Source: a virus
IMG/VR virus record: IMGVR_UViG_3300042881_003883
Location: 1-64,000 of that record
Length of the DNA: 64,000 bases
Direction: 5' to 3' (one strand)
Part shown: positions 1 to 10,000 of the stretch, piece by piece
Layout: each line of letters opens with the position of its first letter
Numbering within the stretch: the first letter of the stretch is position 1
The notes under the pieces: generated by a model
Told to the model about the DNA's origin: nothing
The model's database searches: none
The model's input: the letters and a program-made list of their open reading frames with translations, nothing else
Translations under genes and position numbers: made by a program

Positions 1-560
1 CTGGTTCATTGAATATAAGAAATGGTAATATCAATTTAAGTGGTAGTATAAATGTAACTGGTTCTATCTATAAGGATGGTAACAAACAATTCAACTACGG
101 ACAATGGGCTTCATTAGAAACTCAAACTGGTTCTGCTAATACGGCATACGCTATGAAGTTGGAAGTGCCGGTTCCTGAATTTGAAGGTATATATGTTGGT
201 AATAATGGTAGTGGATTTCCAACTAGAATTTATGTAGAAAATAACGGATTATATAACATTCAATTTTCAGCACAATTACATACCACATCAAATCAAGCAT
301 GTGATTTTTCTGTTTGGTTTGCTATGACAGGTTCTAATATAGCTAATTCAAATACGGATTTCTCTATTGAAAAGGTAAGTGGTGGTGGATTCCAAGTGGC
401 AGCATTAAACTTCTTAACTCCAATTACATCCGGAAGTTATGTAGAATTGTATTGGTCAAAAACAACGGCAAACGGACAATTGCAATATAAGGGAACGCAG
501 GTATCACCAACTAGACCGGCAACACCATCGGTAATTGTGACAGTAACGCAAGTAGCATAA
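1..560 (+). CDS. Fibre-like protein, 3' end (C1q/TNF-like head), partial
   Basis: The reading frame is open to the left edge (first full codon at 3), so the TTG at 9 is not a credible start and the gene continues upstream. The visible N-terminal part has the same short 'xxSGSINVTGSI' strands that occur in the giant fibre proteins further right. The remaining ~140 residues look like a compact beta-sandwich, with a hydrophobic strand pattern around 'NNGLYNIQFSAQL' and a C-terminal strand 'PSVIVTVTQVA', resembling the C1q/TNF-like heads that cap many trimeric phage fibres. That fold call is by pattern only. Expected role: trimerisation or receptor-binding tip of a tail fibre. It ends 80 bases before the neck gene and a promoter-like element lies between them. 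Confidence 0.6.
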   Translation, partial: GSLNIRNGNINLSGSINVTGSIYKDGNKQFNYGQWASLETQTGSANTAYAMKLEVPVPEFEGIYVGNNGSGFPTRIYVENNGLYNIQFSAQLHTTSNQACDFSVWFAMTGSNIANSNTDFSIEKVSGGGFQVAALNFLTPITSGSYVELYWSKTTANGQLQYKGTQVSPTRPATPSVIVTVTQVA

Positions 561-601
561 TTTTACATAATCCGATTCTAAACCACTATTCTTTTTTTTC
601 T

Positions 602-611
602 TATATTTATA
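602..611 (+). promoter_or_regulatory. Promoter-like element TATATTTATA
   Basis: Exact TATATTTATA, ending 29 nt before the ATG at 641 and preceded by a T-rich tract (591-599). It recurs before most operons in this window and resembles the Bacteroidota -7 element TAnnTTTG with A as last base. Confidence 0.5.
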
Positions 612-640
612 GGTAAGATAAAATTAGAAAGGAATAGTAA

Positions 641-1789
641 ATGGCAATAGAATACATATACCCAGGTTCATCATCATTCTTTCCGGGAGAAACTCCATTT
701 GGAACTTATGATAACGATTATGAATTTAGTGAAGATGCTCCAAAGGTAGCCCACTGGGTTGCTACTCGTTTGGGATACCCAATTCAAAATGTGGAATTAG
801 TAGATGCAAGTTTATTTGCTTGTTTCGAAGAATCCGTATCTGAATACGGTGCACAGGTAAATCAATTTAATATCAGAAACAATTTGGATGTACTTAAGGG
901 TAATCCAACTGGTACCGATTACACTGGTAAATTTGTTGAAGGTTCATTCTTACCAACTCTTATTGGTATTGTTGAGGCATATGGTACATTAGCTGGTGCT
1001 GGTGGAAGTACTGATATCAAAAAAGGTAGTGTTGATTTAGTGGGTGGACAACAAAATTACGATTTACAAACTTTATTTGCTGATGTAAGCGAGTCTGGAA
1101 AGCGAATACAAATAACAAAAGTATTTCACGAACCAACACCTGCAATCAATAGATTCTTTGACCCGTATTCAGTAAGTGGACAGGGAACTCTTAACTTAAT
1201 TGATGAGTTTGGATTTGGTTCATTCTCACCAGCAGCTCAATTTATCTTAATGCCAATTTTCGAAGATATGTTAAGAATTCAAGCAATTGAATTTAATGAT
1301 GAAATTAGAAAATCAGCACACTCCTTTAATATTACTAACAACAAATTACAAATATTCCCTATACCAACTACTGCTGGTAAATTATATTTTGAATATTTTG
1401 TATCCGATGAATTTGTAACCAATTCTACAAAGGTAAAGCCAAATGTAGTTTCTGATTATGCTAATATTGGATATAGTTTTATTCAATATGAAAGTATAAA
1501 TGATGTTGGTAGACAATGGATTAGAAAATATACACTTGCTCTTGCTAAGGAATTATTAGGAGCAATTAGAGAAAAATATAGTTCAGTTCCAATTCCAGGT
1601 TCTGAAATTTCATTAGATGGTGCTGCTCTAAGAGCTGAAGCTCAAACTGAAAAGGATAATTTAATGGAACAATTGAGAGAAAACTTAGAGGAGTTGAGTA
1701 GAAAAAACCAATTCGAAGTTAAGGCTCAGGAATCAGAACATCAGCAAGAGATGTTGAAAAAAATTCCATTACTAATATATGTAGGATAA
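641..1789 (+). CDS. Putative neck protein (T4 gp13-like position)
   Basis: 382-aa acidic protein without signal peptide or membrane segment. The most telling part is near residues 295-345: a 'YTLALAKELLGAIREKY' stretch, then 'VPIPGSEISLDG' and a Glu/Leu-rich helix. This resembles the C-terminal pattern of neck (gp13-type) proteins of T4-like marine phages (YTxALxK, PGG, LxG, acidic helix). Gene order also fits: it precedes a 151-aa gene and a gp15-like tail-completion gene, as 13-14-15 do in T4. If right, it sits in the collar between portal and tail. The ATG at 641 follows GAAAGGAA, a plausible ribosome site, and a promoter-like element. Recognition is by motif memory and synteny; any other head-to-tail connector role remains possible. 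Confidence 0.5.
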   Translation: MAIEYIYPGSSSFFPGETPFGTYDNDYEFSEDAPKVAHWVATRLGYPIQNVELVDASLFACFEESVSEYGAQVNQFNIRNNLDVLKGNPTGTDYTGKFVEGSFLPTLIGIVEAYGTLAGAGGSTDIKKGSVDLVGGQQNYDLQTLFADVSESGKRIQITKVFHEPTPAINRFFDPYSVSGQGTLNLIDEFGFGSFSPAAQFILMPIFEDMLRIQAIEFNDEIRKSAHSFNITNNKLQIFPIPTTAGKLYFEYFVSDEFVTNSTKVKPNVVSDYANIGYSFIQYESINDVGRQWIRKYTLALAKELLGAIREKYSSVPIPGSEISLDGAALRAEAQTEKDNLMEQLRENLEELSRKNQFEVKAQESEHQQEMLKKIPLLIYVG

Positions 1790-1790
1790 T

Positions 1791-2246
1791 ATGCCAAGAT
1801 TTGCATTAGATAGAGATATCCGATTTTTTGAAGGAATATCAAGAGAATTGGTAGATGCAGTTATTGAAACAACTGTAGTTCTATACAAACTTGTCATTTC
1901 TGATATGAAAACAAATTTGTATGGGGAATCTTTAAATAAATCGTATTTTCAAGGAACACAATGTACTGCTGTAATTGAGAGAGATGATACTGGTATTTCG
2001 TATGAAGGATTTGGACCAGATAGTGGACAGACTGTACAATTCCGTTTTAATCGTTTCACATTAGAGGGAAAGGGATTCTATCCAGAAATTGGAGATATTA
2101 TTTCTCATAATAATGCATACTTTGAAATTGATAATGTAAGAGAGGACCAATTAATTGGTGGACAGACTGGAGAAAAATTCTCAATTATATGTTCTACATT
2201 TATGACACGTAGAAGTTCTATACAAACTGAAATGAGAGATATCTAA
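1791..2246 (+). CDS. Putative second neck / head-completion protein
   Basis: 151-aa soluble protein starting 1 nt after the upstream stop (TAATATG), so translation is likely coupled. The N-terminal half has 'IETTVVLYKL' followed by 'KTNLYGESLNKSYF', a pattern seen in small neck or connector proteins of large myophages; the second half is beta-rich, with 'RFTLEGKGFYPEIGDII' resembling a small barrel. Its place between the gp13-like and gp15-like genes suggests the role of T4 gp14 (neck), although it is much shorter than gp14 (256 aa). The call is positional; sequence alone gives only a structural-protein assignment. Confidence 0.4.
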   Translation: MPRFALDRDIRFFEGISRELVDAVIETTVVLYKLVISDMKTNLYGESLNKSYFQGTQCTAVIERDDTGISYEGFGPDSGQTVQFRFNRFTLEGKGFYPEIGDIISHNNAYFEIDNVREDQLIGGQTGEKFSIICSTFMTRRSSIQTEMRDI

Positions 2247-3328
2247 TGAATAAAAAAGAAACAAATAGAGGTTTACAGCGTTCGATATCTAAAGAGTTCA
2301 CTAAAGGTGTAAAACTTATTGATATAGATACTACCATAGCTGAGTATATGGTAGATACCATTATTCCTGATGTGGAAGAAAATGGTAATGCGGTTAAAGT
2401 ACCACTTATATATGGTAATGCAGAACGTTGGAAAAACGCTAGAGTAGATGGGTATTTGAGAGATGCTAGAGGTAAGATTCAAATACCATTAGTAATGTTC
2501 AAACGAAACTCTATTGAAAGAGATGCCGCTATGGCTCAATTCAAAGATGTTAATACGTTACCTGCTTATGTAAGATACTCTAAAACAAATAGATACGAAC
2601 GATTTTCATTACAAAGTGGTACAAAACCCGCATATGAACAATATGAAGTTTCGGTACCCGACTATGTAACAGTAACTTATGAGGTAATGGTGTGGTCATC
2701 ATTCACCGAGCATATGAATAAAATTGTTGAACAATTTCAATACGCAACTGATAGATATTGGGGAACTGAAAATGGATTCAAATTTAGAACTCGTATTGAT
2801 TCGTTTGATAATCAACAAGAAGTTGGAGAGGGTTCGGAAAGAATTATAAGAACAACATTCACAATGGTGGTAAATGCATATTTACTTCCTGAAACTCGTG
2901 ATGAGGCACCAGTTGTTAAAAAATCATTCACACCAAAGAAAGTTGTATGGGGTGTAGAAACGGATTTAAGTGGTACTATGTTCACCAATCCTAACATATA
3001 TAATGAATATCAGTTTGTTATAGATTTTGTTGCTATAAGGGGTTCTCAAGCAGCACAATTTGTAGGTATAACTGGTGGGGTAAATAGAGGTGTTGTTAAA
3101 TTAACAAATGTTAGAAAACCAATATTACCAAATGAACTAATTGGTTCGTTTGATACTTTAAATTGGTTTAGAGTTTATGTTAATTCAGAATTTAAACCAG
3201 CATCAACTTATAGTTATTCTTTTAACGGAACTACAAATGAAATCGTTTTTACATTTAATAATACATTAGGATTTGATATTGATATAAATGATGAAGTGGA
3301 TATTGTAGGAAAATTTGAACAACTATGA
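2246..3328 (+). CDS. Putative tail sheath stabiliser / tail completion protein (gp15-like)
   Basis: 360 aa. Its ATG overlaps the previous stop by one base (TAATG), so it is coupled. Residues ~45-90 contain 'VPLIYGNAERWKNARV' followed by 'GKIQIPLVMFKRNSIERD'. Residues ~140-220 contain 'VTYEVMVWSSFTEHMNKIVE' and a distal beta strand ending 'NAYLLPE'. This matches the layout of gp15-type tail-terminator proteins (VPLxYGxxxxW, then IQLPxMSFE, then a segment on monitoring an 'IVEQ' helix), which form the ring capping the sheath next to the neck. The last ~130 residues form an extra beta-rich domain not present in T4 gp15 (272 aa). Function is inferred from these motifs and from position after two neck-like genes. 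Confidence 0.5.
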   Translation: MNKKETNRGLQRSISKEFTKGVKLIDIDTTIAEYMVDTIIPDVEENGNAVKVPLIYGNAERWKNARVDGYLRDARGKIQIPLVMFKRNSIERDAAMAQFKDVNTLPAYVRYSKTNRYERFSLQSGTKPAYEQYEVSVPDYVTVTYEVMVWSSFTEHMNKIVEQFQYATDRYWGTENGFKFRTRIDSFDNQQEVGEGSERIIRTTFTMVVNAYLLPETRDEAPVVKKSFTPKKVVWGVETDLSGTMFTNPNIYNEYQFVIDFVAIRGSQAAQFVGITGGVNRGVVKLTNVRKPILPNELIGSFDTLNWFRVYVNSEFKPASTYSYSFNGTTNEIVFTFNNTLGFDIDINDEVDIVGKFEQL

Positions 3329-3699
3329 ACATAAAGACTCTTAAAAATATAATGAAAGAAGTTAACGAACCAAATGAATTCATTTTGGAACCCGTTGATT
3401 TGGTACATTCATTATATTGGATATGGAAAGCTACAAATTGTAGATTAAAAACATTAGATAGTAGAGTTGCTGATAAAAGAAGAACTGCTGCTAGATTTGA
3501 TGTATTTGTATGGGGTGGATTTATTGCCGCAAGAGATTATCAATTTGAACAAGTTGGAAATGATTTTCACATAAAATTTATAAGAACAAATTTCCCAACA
3601 ACAATTGAAAATACAAATGACCCAAATTATGGACAACCTTGGGCATTTGAATCTAATGATGAAGTAAAAATAGAAGGTGATTTAGAAAATATTAATTAA
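3325..3699 (+). CDS. Small structural-cluster protein, unknown
   Basis: 124 aa, not recognised. The start ATG overlaps the upstream stop by 4 bases (ATGA), indicating translational coupling. No signal peptide or transmembrane helix. The sequence is mixed alpha/beta, with a Trp-rich N-terminal third ('LVHSLYWIWKAT'), a basic 'VADKRRTAARF' stretch, then strands ending in an acidic C-terminus. Its place between a tail-completion gene and a fibre operon points to a virion connector or tail accessory protein; nothing in the sequence allows a firmer statement. Confidence 0.6.
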   Translation: MNIKTLKNIMKEVNEPNEFILEPVDLVHSLYWIWKATNCRLKTLDSRVADKRRTAARFDVFVWGGFIAARDYQFEQVGNDFHIKFIRTNFPTTIENTNDPNYGQPWAFESNDEVKIEGDLENIN

Positions 3700-4079
3700 T
3701 GGCTAGATTAAAACCAAATATAGATATAGGTAGTATAACTACAAAGAGGGATAGAGAATCTTTTCAAAATTTTGTGTTGGAAGTAATCAAAGATACGTTT
3801 ATCTATGAGGCAACTCCAACATCAATTTCTTTAAATGGTGAACTATTTACTTTAAATTTGGATGATTTTAGATTTGTTTATGAAGATTTAATCGTTGCAG
3901 ATTCCAAGGATTATTTAGATGTATATTTATACGGAGTGAAGCAAACAAACGATAGATATTCGGTAACATTTGATGATACTTCTATAACTATAACCTTTAC
4001 TGAAAGTATAACAAGAGTTCCGGCTGACGTAGTTAGAACTGATTTTGAAATTAAAGGTAAAATTACACAAATAGTATAA
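3699..4079 (+). CDS. Small structural protein, unknown, precedes giant fibre gene
   Basis: 126 aa. Start overlaps the previous stop by one base, and its own stop overlaps the next start by one base. The protein begins MARLKPNIDIGS, and the next (giant) protein begins MARLIPQKQIEE; the two starts share the 12-base string ATGGCTAGATTA. The body is beta-rich ('SISLNGELFTLNLDDF', 'DVYLYGVKQTNDRYSVTF'), which fits a small fibre or baseplate-attachment domain. No recognised family. The shared N-terminus suggests both proteins dock to the same virion partner or that the start region was duplicated. Confidence 0.6.
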   Translation: MARLKPNIDIGSITTKRDRESFQNFVLEVIKDTFIYEATPTSISLNGELFTLNLDDFRFVYEDLIVADSKDYLDVYLYGVKQTNDRYSVTFDDTSITITFTESITRVPADVVRTDFEIKGKITQIV

Positions 4080-7000
4080 TGGCTAGATTAATACCACAGA
4101 AACAAATAGAAGAAGTAAATCAGTTTAGGGATAGTATATCCGTAGGCAACTCTGTATTTATATCTGGCTCTTTATTAGTATCACAAAGTATTGATATTGG
4201 TACTCGTACTTCGGATAAGCAAAGAATAACTGGTTCGGTTGAAATTACTGGGTCATTACAAATTGATGGTGCATTATCATTTGCCAATGCGGCAAGTAGA
4301 TTGGATGCAACTGCATCTTTTTCTGATATATCGGTTGATACACAAAGATTTGGTGGAATATTAGTTGAGGATTTTGCAAAAAGTGATTCAACTATCTATG
4401 TATCATCTACAAATGGTAATGATAATAATAGTGGTACTTCACCGCAATTTCCATTAAGAACTATTAAGAAAGCTGCTCAATTAGCAACTCCGGGTGATGA
4501 TGGTAGATATGGTTTACCAACTGGTTCTCTTTTTAGTGGATTTAGAATCACTGTTGATGCGGGTACTTATTTAGAAGAAAACCCAATTGAACTTCCAAGA
4601 AACACAACTGTTTGGGGAGCTGGATTAAGGGTAACTAAAATTATTGCTAAAAACGAAAACGAAGATTTATTTTGGGTAAATAGTGGTTGTTATCTTGCTG
4701 AGATGACATTTGCTGGTTTGAGAGTATATCCATCGGTTGATGATTCTCAAAGTGGATTCGCAATTGCATTCGCACCAAACGCATTTATTACAACATCACC
4801 ATACGTTCAGAACTGTTCTATGATTTCAAATCAGGAGAACTCATTCCTTGAGCTGTATGAGGATATTCCTGCTGGAGGTGGTGGATTGAACGTAGATGGA
4901 AATAGAATCCATCCTGATTCTCCATTAGCCTCTATGGTATTGGATGCATATACACAGGTTGCACCAAATGGTGTGGGTTGTCAAGTTGTTGGAAGGGGAT
5001 TCATTCAGTTGGTATCATTCTTCACAAACTTCTCAGCATATTCAGTAAAAGTTATCGATGGTGGACATGCGGTATTACTTAACTCTAACACCTCATTTGG
5101 TGATTATGGTATGTACGCATCTGGTTCACGTTTTATTACGGGTAGTGGTGGTAACTTTGATGCGTTCTTAAATGTACAAGATAATTACTCAATTATTGTT
5201 AATACTATTGAAGGTGGATTATCTACGATTCCTGCATTGGTACCAAATACTGAAAACGGAATTAGAGTAACTGACCCTAATGTTTTACCACAATACTTTT
5301 TATCGGAAGATTCTTCGAATGAAGTGTCTGATATAGTTAAAGCTGATTTTAAATTAATAAGTTCAATTATTGACAATGGAATTGTAAATAAACCAAGTTT
5401 AATTGCAAAAAGTAGTATAAATGGATATTCATCGCAATCTGTTTACAATATTTCTGGTGAAAATCAATATACTTCATCAACAACCGCATCATTACAAAAT
5501 ATTGCAAGTGTTGATACTAATTTTAATATATTATATGATATAATTGAAAGAGGAAATCCTGCAACCGAATCATATGTTCGTATATCAAATGTATCTCATT
5601 CAATTCAAGCAACTGATATTGTTCAATACAAAACCTCAGCTGTAGATTCACCTACAATTACTACAACTAATAATAGTTTTGATACAATTATGTCTATTGT
5701 AGCTGGTGGTATAGCTCCAAATATTGTAAGTAATACATCTGCTAGTTTTAAATTTAGTAATGTAAACCAATATCAAACAGGTACAACATCATCTTTACAA
5801 ACAATAAATTCGGTATCATCATCATTTTCAATTGTGTATGATACTATTGAATATGGGACTGGTGATTTACCTACAATTATACCAAGTAGTTCAAATGCTA
5901 GCACATCAAGTGAAAAACAAAACGCATATAATTTACTTATAAATAATATACCATTTATACAATCTGAAACTATTGCATATATGAGTTCGTCTTGGAGTGA
6001 GTTTTCATATAATGAAACAACTTGTAAGAGAGATATTTCATATATTGTAAGTGGAGCTGCATATGATATTCTTTATGGTGGAAATGAAGAATCTATAAAG
6101 AGTGCAAGATTTTATTACTTATATCCATCCGAAGCTACTACAACTCAATTAGAACCAACATTAACTGCGGTTAAATACGCAAGTGGTGTTGCACAAAATA
6201 TTTTAAAAGGAAATCAATACATAACATCATCCGCTAATATTAATAATGGATATAATATTATTTTTAATAACAAAGATTTTGTTAGAGCAGAAACCATTGC
6301 ATATATTTCATCATCTTGGTCTGAATTCGAATATAATGAGGTAAGTTGTTCACGTGATATTGGATATATTTTAGATGCAGTAGGAACTGATTTAAAATAT
6401 GAAGGTAACGACCGAAGTGTAACTGCTGGACAATTCTACTTTAGATATCCATCGGAGGCAACAACTACTCAGTTAAATCAAACATTAGATGCTATTAGAT
6501 ATGCTAAACGATTAACTGAAAAATTATTAAACAACGATACATTTGTAACGGCATCTAATTCTGTAATTGGGGCTGTTGATTTAATGAGAAAAAATCGTAG
6601 TTTAATTCAAACTGAAACTATTACATATATCAATACTCAATATCCTAATTTAGATTATAACCAAGCTAAATGTAGAAGAGATGTTGGATACATTGTTGAT
6701 AATATTACAACTGATTTATTGTATGGTGGTAATGAAAGAACTGAAACTGCTGGATTATATTATTTCTTATTTCCATCAGTAGCAAATACTACTCAATTAA
6801 CTGAAACAATAAATGCACTTCAATATGTAAATGCGTTAACCGATAAAATTTTAATATCAGAAATATTACCAACTCCAAAAATTGGATTAAATATTGATAG
6901 TAACATAAAAGTTACGGCATTTAATTCGGTAACATCATCTATATCTGCAAGTAATACTGAAGTTACATTAGTATCACAATCATTTGGTATTATTGAGGAT

Positions 7001-10000
7001 ATTATTAGATATGGAACTGATTATATACCATCGGCAATAGTTGGTAATTCAAACGATTATATTTGGAATATAAATAATCCAATAAATGTTAGTGGTATAA
7101 CACAAATTCAATCAACGTTAGCAAACGCAAATACTCAAAGTATTTCTAACAACGTTAATACAATTATTAAAATAATTGAAAGTGGTAGTTCAGTTACAAC
7201 CGAACAAACAATTGGAACTGATAGAAATGGGGCTCCGATTTCAACGGTTGGTATTCCTAAAAATTCATATGGAAGTAATTTAATAACAACTGTTATTGGA
7301 ACAACTATTCCTGCTGAAATTCAATTGGTTAAAAATACTGCAGCTGGTATTAAATTTGGTAATGGCTTACAAATCACATCATCTATATCTGCTAGTGCTA
7401 CTGAAATACAAAAAGTATCATCATCATTTTCAATTGTAACTGATATTATCAAATATGGTATTAGTGGAAGTTTGAGTTTAAGTGGTTCATCTGAATACTC
7501 AACTTATTATGAAGTAATTGCATTTGAATCTGCAAATTATTTATTTAATGAAAATCAATTAAATAAATTTGATAACGTATTAACTGCATCTATCGAAGAT
7601 GGTAGTATAGACCCTACTTTAACATTAAAGAGAGGTGAACTTTATACATTCTCTGTAAATTCACTAAATATTGTAAATGCAACTGAATTAGATTTTAGAC
7701 CATTTTATATTAAAACTGATATAAAACCAGGTCTTAGAAATCAATATACAAAAGGTGTAACTAATAATGGTGTTACCTTTGGAACTTTAACATTTATTGT
7801 ACCATTCGATGCACCTGATACTTTATACTATGTAAATGGTAAAGATATTGAAGCAAGTGGAATTATTAATATTGTTGATGAGTTACCAATTTCAGATACG
7901 CAAAGATATATTGAAATACCATCATTGGGTGATTTTGAGGTTGTAGCAAATACTATTAATAATATTAAAGTTACTAACATACCACAAATTCAATCAATAT
8001 ATACTGCTTCTATATCAGAATCATTATCAGTAAGTTCATCATTCGCAACTACAATTGATATTTTATTTAATGGTGTGAGTAATTTACCAACTACAATTAC
8101 AAATGTAAGTGGATTAATTAAGAAACGTGAACTATCACAATATACATCATCATTTGCGGTATCATCGGCATTAAGAAATACTATAAGTTCATCATTTAAT
8201 ATTGTAACTAATATAGTAACAAATGGTACGGGCTCAGTTCCAGCATTAATTGAAAATACTAACGATTTAATTAAAGTAACTTCGGTACCTCAAATAATTG
8301 GATTACAATCTGGAAGTATAACTCAGGTTAACAACGTAAGTTCATCTTTTGCTAATATAATTAATATTATTAAAAATGGTACTGGTTCAATTCCGGTTGA
8401 AATTAGTAATATAAATGGATTAACTAAGTTTAGTAGCACAGAGCAATTTACAGCCTCTTTAAGCGCTAGTTTAGAAGATGTAACCTTTGTATCCAATTCG
8501 ATATCAATCGTTTCTACAATCATTACAAATGGCAGTGGTTCGTATATTACGGCTAGTTTATATGGAGCGGCCTCAACCCAACCATCTACATTAGCAGCTT
8601 ATCAAATTATTAAGCAAAATATTCCATTTATTCAAATAGAAACTTTATCTTACTTATCTTCTTCTTGGAGTACGGCTTCATATAATGAAGCAAGTTGTAG
8701 TAGAGATATTGGATTGATTGTAAGTGGAGCAGCTGAGGATTTATTATATAATACTATTTCATCATCAATTGTGAATGGTAAGTATTATTTAGAATACCCA
8801 TCGGCAGCAGAAACTACTCAAATAAACCAAACATTAGATGGTATTGAGTACGCAAGTAAATTAACACAAAAATTAATTCAAAATATAATTTTTGAAACCG
8901 CATCAATGGAGGTTTCGGCATCTTATAATTTGATTAGAAAAAATAGAGAATTTGTTAAGAGTGAAACTATCGCTTACTTATCATCTTCTTGGAGTACATT
9001 CGATTATAACGAATCATTATGTAGAAGAGATATCGGACATATAATTGATGCAGTTTCTACGGATTTATTATATGGTGGAAATGAAAGAAGTAACACCGCT
9101 GGTGAATTCTATTACAAATATCCATCATCTGCAACTGTTAGTGGTAGTGTATCTCCAACAACCGCAGCACAATTATACCCAACATTGGATGGTATTAATT
9201 ATGCTAGACGATTAGTTCAAAATATTGTTGTAAATAATCAATTTGCATTAGCACCTGATAGTAGAACAAACGCATATGATTTAATCGTTGAAAATAAATC
9301 ATTAATTCAATCGGAAGTTGTTTCTTATGTATCATCTTCTTGGAGTGGTGTATTATACAATGATATAAGTTGTTCTCGTGATATTGGATATATTTTAGAT
9401 GCAGTAGCAACTGATACCTTATATGGTGGAAATGAACGTAGTTCAGTAGCTGGTGAATTCTATTATCTATTCCCATCAAGAGCAACAAATGGTGGTGTTC
9501 CATCTGAAAATAATCAATTAGATTCAACTTTAAGTGGTATTAATTACGCTAAAGGAATGGTAAATCAGTTATTACAAAATAATATCTTTGTAACTGCTTC
9601 ATTACAAACCATTGGTGTAACAAATTTAATAATCGATAACAAACCATTAATTCAAAATGAAGTAATTTCATATATTTCTTCATCTTGGAGTAATTTTCAA
9701 TATAACGAAGCAAGTTGTAGTAGAGATGTTGGATATATCTTAGATGCAGTAGCAACTGATTTCTACTATGGTGGAAATGAAAGAAGTATTACCGCTGGAA
9801 CATTCTATTACCTATTCCCATCAGCAGCAACTGTTAGTGGAAGTTCATCCCCAAGCGTTGATGCTCAATTATACCCAACGGTTGATGGTGTAACATACGC
9901 ACAAAGATTGACTAACAAAATAATTAATAATATAACATTAGTAACTGCTTCATTAGAAAGACAAACTACATATGACTTATTATTAGATAACAAATTATTA

